Origin: Evernia prunastri
Taxonomy: Eukaryota; Ascomycota; Lecanoromycetes; Lecanorales; Parmeliaceae
DNA: 64,000 nucleotides
Assembly (NCBI GenBank): GCA_003184365.1
Contig: NKYR01000042.1
Location: forward strand, 237,964-301,963
Direction of reading: 5' to 3'
Shown here piece by piece: positions 55,495-64,000 of this stretch (the first letter of the stretch is position 1; every line of letters starts with the position of its first letter). The notes beneath the pieces are model-generated. The model had not been told where the DNA came from and searched no databases. It saw nothing but the letters and a program-made list of their open reading frames with translations. Made by a program: the position numbers and the translations under genes.

Positions 55495-56469
55495 TCATAT
55501 GCGCAGAACAACAGCTTCGTTCTTCACCACATGGTTCTCCCATCCTTCCACGACTGCCGCATTGACGAAAGTAGTTCTACTCTCCTGCCGTCGCCATAAT
55601 CTGGGAATTACATATCCCCACATGACACCCCATGCCATGTTCACTATACTCCTCCACCCAGTAGATTGCCCAGAGATTGTCTCATATGCTTTCTCCACCC
55701 GATCATAGACCCTCTCTTCAATCCCGTGTCCCACATGTATATGACCGTAAACTACTAAGCGCGGTCGTACTCGCACAACCTCCTGCGTCAGAAACGCGCA
55801 CCCAGATTTCATGAATCCATCTAGGTGGCCTCGAGGTGGGCCATGCGTAAGGATGATATCTGTGTGCAGAGGAACCTTTTGAGTCCAAACATCTTCTGAA
55901 GGGAGGTGCTGAAAAGCAGAGAGGCCATACTGAGGGGTGAGCGGTGAGCCATATATTCTAAGGCCGCGACCCGAAGGAAATAAAAGGGTGACAGATGCGT
56001 CTCGGAGGTATATCAGGTCTCCCCAATCGAGGGAGGCGGCTGGGTAGTCAAGATCGTTAATACCCTCATCATCGGAGGCCGCTTGCACAGCTTGTTTCCA
56101 CCTCTTTGGGTACTGCTCCTTGAACTTGGGATCGAGGAGTAGATCATGGTTCCCAGCTATAACGACCTTGTACCTGTGTGGCTGTTCCGACAGCCATGTG
56201 AGTTGGGCTTGGATCTCGGAAAATGTGCCCCAGTTGCTGATATCTCCAGCGTGGAGAGGGATGTCACCTGCTGGTATGGGTGGACGCGTGCAATGTGTGT
56301 CTGATATGCAGACGACGGTTAGAGGGTTGGTGGGAAGAGGAGGTGGGGGTGGGGGGCGGTGGAGGGATCTCAAGGTCGAAGCGAGGGAGCGGAGGCGATG
56401 GCGTGGAAGCGTGACTGTCCGAGGCGCTGGATCAGGGTCAGGCCTGTTTGGTTCTTTTCTGAAGAGCAT
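55495..56469 (-). CDS. Metallophosphoesterase
   Basis: Single exon, 324 aa from ATG 56469; the frame is open further upstream, but only a TTG could start there. After a Pro/Arg-rich N-terminus (about 55 residues, with a PPPPPPLP run) the five motifs of calcineurin-like phosphoesterases appear in order: ISDTHC, HAGDISNWG (the usual GD is present), IAGNHD, LTHGPPRGHLD and YGHIHVGHG. They should bind two metal ions. The order and spacing suit the MPPED1/2-type group, which hydrolyses phosphodiesters; the natural substrate is unknown. The protein ends soon after the domain. No signal peptide. Confidence 0.85.
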   Translation of the reverse strand: MLFRKEPNRPDPDPAPRTVTLPRHRLRSLASTLRSLHRPPPPPPLPTNPLTVVCISDTHCTRPPIPAGDIPLHAGDISNWGTFSEIQAQLTWLSEQPHRYKVVIAGNHDLLLDPKFKEQYPKRWKQAVQAASDDEGINDLDYPAASLDWGDLIYLRDASVTLLFPSGRGLRIYGSPLTPQYGLSAFQHLPSEDVWTQKVPLHTDIILTHGPPRGHLDGFMKSGCAFLTQEVVRVRPRLVVYGHIHVGHGIEERVYDRVEKAYETISGQSTGWRSIVNMAWGVMWGYVIPRLWRRQESRTTFVNAAVVEGWENHVVKNEAVVLRI

Positions 56470-57592
56470 GGACACGAACGAGGGTGTAATGGAGAGAGAG
56501 GTAGCAGTGGGCGGAAGGGTTCCGCTGCCTGGTACTCTAGGAGTCACGAGTCTACTCAACCTCAGATAGAGAGTAAGTGTCTGTACTCTCTCTGAAGAAC
56601 AAAGAACGCGAAATTCTATAACGGATCCAGCATGCAGGTGAACCAATTGTTTGCCTGCAACTGAAAGGCCTACGCTTTCCTCAAGGTGTCGATGTCATTT
56701 TGGCGCTGATCTTATAAGCCTACAACATCTGCGGTGCACCAGTGTGCTCCTAGGTTTGAGGACAATTTAGGTATTACAAGATGTCGGCACCTATCGAGGT
56801 TCCTCTAAGTTCGGCTTCTGGAGATCGCGCTCTAACAAAGTCGGATAAGCGCCACCTTCACCGCAAATGAGCGTCCTCCTCTAAACGCTCACGGCTCATG
56901 GAAGTGTTGGTCTTCGCTGCGCTGCATTCTGAATATAGCCAAGTCTGGCAAGTTACAAACCTTGAGCAGCATGGTGTGACATGTCTGGTGTCAGCATCTC
57001 AGTAGCTTTGGCCCCAGTAAGTCTTGGAGACGGAACGTGGAGCTACTTACACCCTCTCCTCCGCTGACAGCACGATGTATGCAAATGCAACGAAATATTC
57101 CGTTCGATAGCCTTTCGAGTATGTGTGGGGCCAGGCGCAGACTATGTCCAAGCTCACGAGCGCATAAGCTAGCTGCGATGCACAGGAGCCAACGACTAAA
57201 AGCAATGCGCCTGATAGGTGTGCAGTGCCAACTGATCAAGGGCTGTGTGAACCTTGAGAACAGAGTAGATGTTGACCAGCCAATCATTTGGAACGAAACC
57301 ATGGTCTGCTTGAAGAGGGTTTTATGAAACGAGCAAACGTTCCAAAACATGTCGATAGGATCAAGTAAAGCTTTTGTGGCACATAGGTCAACGAATATAT
57401 AAGTCTCAGCATGTGAAATTGGTAAGGTGGAAGTTTCATTTCACACAACTCTGCTCACTGGAAAACTGTTCGCTTCTATAAGCACATTTTATCCATGGAC
57501 CCAAGCAGCCAAATATTACATCGCATCTTTGGCACACTTTAGTCCGTTAGGCGGCCTCGATTTTCGGAACCTGGCCCGCAAACACCGCAGTC
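56470..57592. other. No supported gene
   Basis: About 1.1 kb. Short frames only; no repeat or RNA gene recognised. The left end is the metallophosphoesterase promoter. Confidence 0.45.
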
Positions 57593-58338
57593 ATGGGATG
57601 CCCCATGTCCACAGAGAAGAAGCCACGTCGTGCACCTATTACCAACACCTCTGGACCTCAAGACTTGATGATGCACATCCCTAGGCCTCGAGTGGATTAT
57701 GCCGGGATGGCAGTCCGGATTGAGGACCATGAGCTCAACAGACGAACTCTCGAAGCAGCTTTGACAACGATGGCAGAGTTCATCGACAGGCAGCGTCAAG
57801 CCATCACAATAATCACCTTCGGAGGTGCCGTGAATACTTTGCTACTGCAGAATCGGCAGTCTACCCACGACGTCGACCTTTTTGGGATCAACCTCAATAA
57901 TGATCAGCGAATCTTGCTAGACGACGCTGCCAGGTACGCCGAAAGAGAAAGCCGAACAACGCTGGGAGGCGAATGGTTTAATAACCAGACAACGCTCTGG
58001 CTTCCGCCAAACGTCCATCGTAAAGTGACTGAGGAAGCACTTGAGCAAAACGAAGTGGTCTTCCACAGGAGGGGCTTAAAGGTGGTTGCCACACCCTAGA
58101 ACTACGCACTTTGCGGCAAGATGAACCGACCAGTCCGTCCAGATCAAGCTCGACCTCACGATGTCACAGACATGGCATCTTACCTCCGTTACTATATCCT
58201 GAAGCATGGTGAACCGGCTTCTGCATCTCAATCAGACTGTGGTGCCAAGCTTACCAGAAAGACACGAGTAATGACGTGATACGTGCCGTCAACAAGGAGT
58301 ATGGGCGGCTGTACAGGAGAGACGGGGTCACAAGCTAG
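57593..58338 (+). pseudogene. Nucleotidyltransferase-fold gene with stop and frameshift
   Basis: From ATG 57593 the frame is open for 168 codons to TAG 58097-58099. It contains IITFGGAVNTLLL followed by STHDVDLFG, the GG and D-x-D type core of nucleotidyltransferase-fold proteins. The same frame then continues with NYALCGKMNR and HDVTDMASYLRYY, which read as the rest of the domain; a Trp codon changed to TAG is the simplest explanation. A second lesion, a frame change between about 58215 and 58245, is needed to reach DVIRAVNKEYGRLYRRDG and the TAG at 58336-58338. Two lesions suggest a pseudogene. Related fungal genes are uncharacterised. Confidence 0.6.
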
Positions 58339-58548
58339 GGCTTCCACTGCGGGCCTTTGGACTTGGTACCTCAGCGAGAATGGATCCTTGTTATCTTTCG
58401 ATGCAACGCAACTCCCGTATAGTGCAACCAAGTTTCTGTGTATTAGTACACTTCTCCAAGTCAAAGCGTCCTTTCAGTCCTACGCGCAATCGGAATCAGA
58501 AGGTAGTCAAAGAAAATCACAGTTGTAGGTGTTTTATTGTAAGGTAGG

Positions 58549-59226
58549 TCATGTGAAGTGGATATGCGGGCCCCATATGAGTATGTTTTTGTCTTTGCAC
58601 TGATCAGACGCCCTAGGATCATTGAAACCCTCCATCACAATGTTGTCATGAGACGGCATGATCAGCGTTTCCGGAAGAGCTGGCACATTGTGCGTCCACT
58701 CAGGTAGCTCTTCATACCTCTTCGATGACTCTGGCCTAGTCCTAAGCTCTTCAGCTTCTTCTGGCGAGATGATGGCCGGAGTATCGCGAGCAAGTCCTAG
58801 CTTGATCCTCTCGTTGAACGACCTGACAAGCAGAAAATGAATGCAAGAGAGGAATGCATATCGGGCTGGCTCCTCATCCTTGGGGTCGGGTATATCTACC
58901 ACAGCCCAGCTACGCTGCTTCCAGAAGTATTCGAGCTGGTTTCGATAGCCTGTAACGTGATCTATGACAAAATATTCGTAGAGCCGATACAGTGCGTAGA
59001 GGGGTGTGTCTGCCGATACACCTTCTGGCACCCTGTACTTGCGGGCTCGAAGACTAGCGATGTAATCTGATCGGCGGTTCAAGATGTCCTCGGGGGACGG
59101 TGGGGGAAAGACCGGATACTCGTACGATTTCGATTCAGCCTGTGGATGTTCTCCTTCTTTGGCTTCCGGACGTTTAGAACTCCGAGAACACCAATTGAAC
59201 AAAGCCTTAATTCCTGGTAGACGCAT
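58549..59226 (-). CDS. Conserved fungal hypothetical protein
   Basis: Single exon, 225 aa from ATG 59226 (an upstream TTG-initiated extension is unlikely). Highly charged N-terminus, then an alpha-helical region with ARYAFLSCIHFLLVRSFNERIKLGL and ending in NILIWGPHIHF. The composition and even codon use argue for a real gene, and the RYAFL...RSFN and DPRAS...DKNIL segments look like those of uncharacterised Dothideomycete proteins. No signal peptide, membrane helix or enzyme motif. Function unknown. Confidence 0.6.
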   Translation of the reverse strand: MRLPGIKALFNWCSRSSKRPEAKEGEHPQAESKSYEYPVFPPPSPEDILNRRSDYIASLRARKYRVPEGVSADTPLYALYRLYEYFVIDHVTGYRNQLEYFWKQRSWAVVDIPDPKDEEPARYAFLSCIHFLLVRSFNERIKLGLARDTPAIISPEEAEELRTRPESSKRYEELPEWTHNVPALPETLIMPSHDNIVMEGFNDPRASDQCKDKNILIWGPHIHFT

Positions 59227-60252
59227 TGTAGCCGTGAAGCAATACAGCAAGTGTATAAATGAAAGCGGACGGGAGGACAAGAGCCATATAGACTTAGGAT
59301 ACGAATACGAGAAAAGATATGACTAGGTCTAAAAGGGCATGGCACAAACGCGTGAAGAACCGCTTAATAGTTGCGCTGCGCTCTCCTCATGAAATATATT
59401 CGCTCTGACATGTGAGCATTATGAATGGCAGAGATATATATAGCTATGCTGTCTTTTATCAAAACTCGACATATGTGTAGCGATGTGGGATCTTTGAATA
59501 CGCTAATAGTGACTTCCATCGTCAACGCAGCTGGATTCCGCCTACAGTGCAGAACATCCGGCATCCCAGCTCCAGGTTCTGCGCTCTCGGTCCTGGTTCC
59601 CTCAGCACTTGAAAGAAAAAAAACGACTTCAGCGGCTTACTGCGTTGCCTACACTATGTATACCAGGAGGTCGATATCTGAAACGTGAGATTGCGGCTGA
59701 GGTACACGTTACCTAGCTTAATCTCCGCATCATGTTGCTTTGCCACTTTCCTCCCCTAAAGAGTTCGCAAGCGCTCTACACAATCATGTGCAGTCATCAA
59801 GGACTTTCGCTAAATAGGGAGGCAAGCTTTAATATGCATGATGGAGCCGTATTACGATCGAGTGGATGCTGAGCCATCTTGTCATCCACAGCGGCTCCCC
59901 CTTCTTGCCCCTTTATCCCTAAGTTGAGATCCTCCTAAGTCCTGAGCTTCTGCTGTGCCTGGATCTTTAACCGTGGGACTCTGTTGAAGATATTAATGAT
60001 TTCGCACTTCATTGCTTTCGTGCCGTCCGAATTTACGGACGCTCTTTTGACAACGACTTCCATCACTTCTCGGTTGAGGTGCTAGGCGCTCATCGATTTT
60101 GGATCCTGATATATACTCTGGCCACTAATGTATCTTCCTATATGCTTTACAGGGGCTTCCGCCAGAAGCTTCCTTGCCCAGCTTTTGTGCTTGATGCCTG
60201 CTTTGGTAATGTCCGCAGATTGTATGTCAATTTTCCTTATCGTCAATGATCA
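59227..60252. other. No supported gene; possible upstream exon at right end
   Basis: About 1 kb. ATG 60129 opens a hydrophobic stretch (SFLAQLLCLMPAL) that could join phase 0 across an intron with donor GTAATG and acceptor TATCAG to the following gene. This is not certain. Nothing else is recognised. Confidence 0.4.
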
Positions 60253-62717
60253 ATGCGTCTGCTCTTTGACTATCAGCTTGCGGTAGCGTTCAACACGATG
60301 GTTGCAATCGAGTGGCTGCGTCGCCGACCCTATCCCAAGCTGACAATCGCGCTGACACATAAAATATACACAGCGGTATCGATATATTCCAACACGACTT
60401 CCTCTCGGGTTCCAGCGACAGACAATCCTTACAGTACCATGACTCATTCAAATGTATCTATGTGTCAGGTAGAGCAGAACGGTTTAGGTCCTGTGGACGG
60501 AGGCCCGCCAAACCCCGATGTTTACTCGACAGCTTGTTCATGTTCAGACCTAATTCGATCTCACGTATCTGAGATACCCAGTCCCTATAGATACCTCCAC
60601 ACCCTCACGGCGTTCGAGACATTGGCTACAGTCAAGGATCCTAATTACCTGTATGTATTAAACTCGACCCGAAGTGACCTTTCTCCCTTATTTTCAATTT
60701 CATAGTCTCAAAATAAATTTGGAAACTCATGGCTAGCTAAGAATGCCTGGTCGTTCCCATCTGTGTAGGCATAGACTAATTTCTATCATTTCCCAGGCCT
60801 CCGAAAGACTGTTGCATTAAGTGTTGGATCACCGCAAGAGACGTTCAAGTCTTCTACTGGCCTGTAGACACAGCTACAAATAACATAACGAACGCAACAG
60901 CACCAACAACATCGACCACTCAGAGTCTAATATCGAATGATGTAACTTTGTGAGTCCACGCCCAATCTCCCCCCACTCTCTCACTCTTCTCTCATGTTAC
61001 TGACTGTAGCCACAGCATTTCTCCATCAATCTACGTGGCATACCGTAATCTGGGGGCCTCGTATATATGCCCATCTTTTGGCAATGGTGGTTTCACACGT
61101 GGAAGAACGTATAACACCACTGTCGCTTATCAGCCGGGCATCTTGTCCACATCAATATGTACGGGTGAACCAGAAGGCTTTTATCAAGGATTCTCCGCAC
61201 TCAATCTCACACAGCTACAGCATTCAACGAGGTATAACGGGACTTGTATGGGCTTAGATATCTCGATGGAAAGCACTACGAATGGGCCCTACTTATCCCT
61301 ACCTCAAGACCTTACCAACTTGGACCCAGCATGGAGTACCTGCAACGCTGTGCTTTGGGGTGCTTTTGATCCTCCAATTGCACTGCACAAAGCAACAGCT
61401 ATGGCTCCAGATCCGAGTAAGAACTCCCCACCTACCCCTGCTCCAGGAAGTTCTGTAACTCCCCCTTATGCTCCGGCGACACCGACAGTTGATCCTGGGA
61501 AGCCTGCAACCCCTACTTTCGCTCCAGAAGGTGATTCCCAAGATCCTAATGTACAAAAGCCTCACTCGTCAGATCCCGTCCATCCTTCTTCCCCTAGAAA
61601 AAGCGATGGCCCTGCCGCTTCAGCAGCCACTCCAATCTCTCCGAATGGCAATGGGGGAAACGTAGCGCAAGGGTCTCCCAAGGTAGCGTCGAATTCCGAA
61701 CCCAACGACCCTCAGCCAAAAGGCGAAACGAGCAAAGGGAACCCAGGAGCTGAACCAGGAAGTGGATACAACACTGGAGCTGCCTCGGACCCAAGCGGAA
61801 ATCTTGACCAGTCTCCTGCAGACAATGCTGAACCTTTGCCGTCAATTGGAGGCCACAAGATCCAAGCGGCGAGTGGGGGCGGCATAGTCATAGCAAGCAC
61901 CACCCTTCAACCAGGCGTAAAGACCACCATAGATGGCACACCAATATCGGTCGACAACGACCACATCATTGTCGCCAGCAGCACTATTCCCTTAGCTCCT
62001 CTACCTGCCGTCCCCATAATCACCATGGTCAACGGCGACATCATCAGCGCTGGCGGCAAAGCGGCCACCGTTGGCGGTACAACAGTCGCATTAGCTCCTG
62101 ATGGTAACGCACTCGAGGTAAACGGCAAGACAACGCCCCTCCCGCCACCTCCTGTCGCGATCCTCACCGTAGCAGGCCAGACACTCACCGCTGCTCCCTC
62201 TGGCTTCGCGATCGGAGGCCAAAGCGTCTTGCCCGGGGGATCAGCCGTCACGTACGCCGGAAGCGTATTCTCTCTCGCTTCGGGCAGCAATGCACTTATC
62301 GTCAATGGCAGGACTACACCCCTGCCTTCGCCGTCCATGTCCGTCTTCACAGCCGGATCCCAGACCTTCACCGCTGCCCCCACTGGCTTCGCCGTCGGTG
62401 CGCAGTCCGTTTCGCCCGGCGGGCCAGCCGTCGTGGTAGGTGGTACGTTGGTTTCGTTGGGTTCTTCGGAACTGGTCATCGGAACTTCGACACTGTCGTT
62501 GGGACCAGCAGCGCAGACGGATGGCGGTGCTTTGGGAAGCTTGATTCTGCATGGCATTGGCATTGGCAATGGGAGCCCTACAAGTGGATCGTCGAATGGT
62601 TCGAATGTGACGCCATTCCTCGGTGACGGTGGGAAATTGCGGGTGGGTATCGGGACGGTGGTATTCGCCCTAGTCGTCAGTCTTGGTGCTGGAACGGTTG
62701 CGTTAGAGCTACTATGA
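60253..62717 (+). CDS. GPI-type Ser/Pro-rich surface protein with repeats
   Basis: Exons 60253-60650, 60797-60949 and 61010-62717; introns are 146 bp (phase 2, acceptor CCCAG) and 60 bp (phase 2, donor GTGAGT); 752 aa. The N-terminal part has Cys pairs (ACSCSD, KDCCIKCWIT, CMGLD) and many N-glycosylation sites, so it is probably extracellular. A long Pro/Ser/Gly-rich spacer follows (about 310-440). Three to four repeats of about 55 residues then occur with the signature VAGQTLTAAPSGFAIGG, PGG and NALIVNGRTTPL, a module known from fungal cell-wall proteins. The C-terminal hydrophobic helix (IGTVVFALVVSLGAGTVALELL) fits a GPI signal. The N-terminal signal peptide is not clear from 60253; an exon starting at 60129 could supply it. 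Confidence 0.75.
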
Positions 62718-64000
62718 AGAGCTGACTGGAATGAAAGAGGTTCGTACGAAGCACGTCCCTCAAGTCAACTCTTTGCGGTCTCATCTTTCAAACAACCACC
62801 TGTTTCACGGCTGGGAGAACCAGACGGCTCTAATCACCAGTTCCTACCCTCTACATACCAACAGAAACCTTGATCCTCAGCGCCAAAACCACCAGCACCA
62901 AAAGTACCCACACCAATCATACCCCTTCCCCTTCCCCTTCCCCCTTCCTCCCTTTCCTCACAGCACACACCCTCCCCTTGCCCGTCTGTCAGCGAAAACA
63001 AACAGTCGTCTATCAGCCGAAACAGCACTCACCCCCTCAAGATATCCAACTTTCCAATCGGTACAGGCAGCCGCTCGAAAGATCCAACCCCCCCACACAA
63101 CCCTCGGTACCTCCTTCGCACTCCCGGTACCCTCTTCGCCCGCAACGACCCTTCTCCAGCCGCTCGTCTTGACCTGCCTATCATCGTGTCTGGGATTATA
63201 GATAGATGGGTGGGTAGGTAGATAGGTGGGTAGGTAGGTAGGCAGCCAGCTCGCGGTACCGGACCTGTGCGGCTTGAAGACTGGATTGATTTGTTCTACT
63301 GCACTCTACTCTTTTCTACTCGACTCTTTTCAACAGTCTACCCCCCTCCACTCCACTCCCCTCCCCTCCCCTCCCCTCCCCTCCACGCCAACTCAATCCC
63401 ACCCGCCATCAACACCAACTCCAACCCCAACCGCCCGCACCCGCACGCCGCAACCCTCTCCTTTTCCCCACGACCATAACTGCTCCAGCGGCGACAACAG
63501 CCCATCCGCAAACAAGCACCCTCCCTCCCTTTCTGCGACTAGCTCCGATGCCAGTCTGCCGTTCGTTCGTTCGTTCGTTCGTTCGCCGGCACCGGAACGA
63601 CTGAGTCCATACACACTCGATTCCGCCATCCATCGCTGCTGGTTGGTTGGTCGAGGAGGCAGCGTTGGCTTGTATAAGCAAGGCGAGACGAGGCGTGAAT
63701 GCCATCCTTGCATCCGACCAACCACGTCCCTCAATCGAGGAGTTGCCCAGCAGGGTGGATCTTCCGGATCCGCCCAACCCGCGCACGGCGATCTTCTACC
63801 TGCCAGCCGTCGTTGAATGTGCCTCTTGGGGGGGCTTTGAGCACGCGATCCGGTTCAGGGGCGAGGCGCCGGGGGGCAAGTAGGGATCTTTTGGCTGGCG
63901 GGTTGGGGTTCGTTTTTGTGGGGTTGGGGTTTCGTTTCTGTGGGGGGAGGGAGGTGGGACCGGGGGGAGGAGAGGGGGGTAATGGAAGGAGGGGGGGGGG
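62718..64000. other. Low-complexity DNA; no supported gene
   Basis: Contains CCTTCCCC runs near 62930, GGTAGGTAGATAG repeats at about 63200-63243, CCCTCCCCTC repeats at about 63352-63385, and a CGTT tetranucleotide array at about 63561-63587. Frames through these regions are artefacts of repetition. The window ends in G-rich DNA (about 63950-64000), which may be the start of another promoter. Confidence 0.5.

Noticed and set aside
61907..62569. 220-codon minus-strand frame
   Set aside because: Shadow of the repeat region of the GPI-type protein; its composition mirrors the sense repeats.
63339..63816. Long frames in the last 700 bases
   Set aside because: They run through CCCTCC and CGTT simple repeats, which keep all frames open.
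1..64000. CRISPR arrays, rRNA, bacterial-type operons
   Set aside because: None seen; intron-rich fungal genes make bacterial structures unlikely.

Overview
The window is nuclear DNA of a filamentous ascomycete, probably a Dothideomycete. The basis is short GT-AG introns (about 45-160 bp) with CTAAC/CTGAC-like branch sites, fungus-restricted families (CFEM, X325/BIM1-like, CYP52-type P450, MCT-type MFS, GPI-anchored Ser/Pro-rich surface protein, promethin), and an AT-rich island with the C-to-T scars of repeat-induced point mutation (RIP). Most genes are spliced, so the gene models below were built by joining reading frames at donor/acceptor pairs with matching phase.

Layout. 1-5.6 kb: a metal-linked group. 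It holds a tiny spliced metallothionein (1046-1204), a convergent X325/BIM1-like copper protein (1611-2518, minus) and a CFEM protein (3046-3723) that shares a divergent promoter with it. A gene broken by an in-frame stop follows at 5092-5622. 6.5-11 kb: a large membrane protein and an MFS transporter. 11.6-17.5 kb: a decayed glycosyltransferase-like pseudogene, a RIP island and an internally deleted Ty3/gypsy element with a chromodomain. 17.5-20.1 kb: a coiled-coil gene with one frameshift. 22.8-28.3 kb: a SAM methyltransferase, a small hypothetical gene and a promethin/LDAF1-like lipid-droplet protein. 30.3-34.3 kb: a Cys-rich zinc-ribbon-like gene, a 63-bp minisatellite and a CYP52-like P450. 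36.1-47.5 kb: three tandem coiled-coil genes on the plus strand. 48.5-52.9 kb: an AAA ATPase with a long N-terminal region and a cyclin H (Ccl1) homologue. 53.6-59.2 kb: a secreted Cys-rich protein, a metallophosphoesterase, a nucleotidyltransferase-like pseudogene and a conserved hypothetical. 60.3-62.7 kb: a GPI-type repeat protein. The last 1.3 kb is low-complexity DNA.

Two groups look most worth following. The first is the copper/heme group at the left end, with candidate copper-response sites in the shared promoter and a metallothionein intron that stays in frame if retained. The second is the dispersed coiled-coil family: three of its four members share the same intron-phase pattern (0 then 1) despite very diverged sequence. 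No tRNA, rRNA or CRISPR was recognised. All splice models are my inference from sequence alone.
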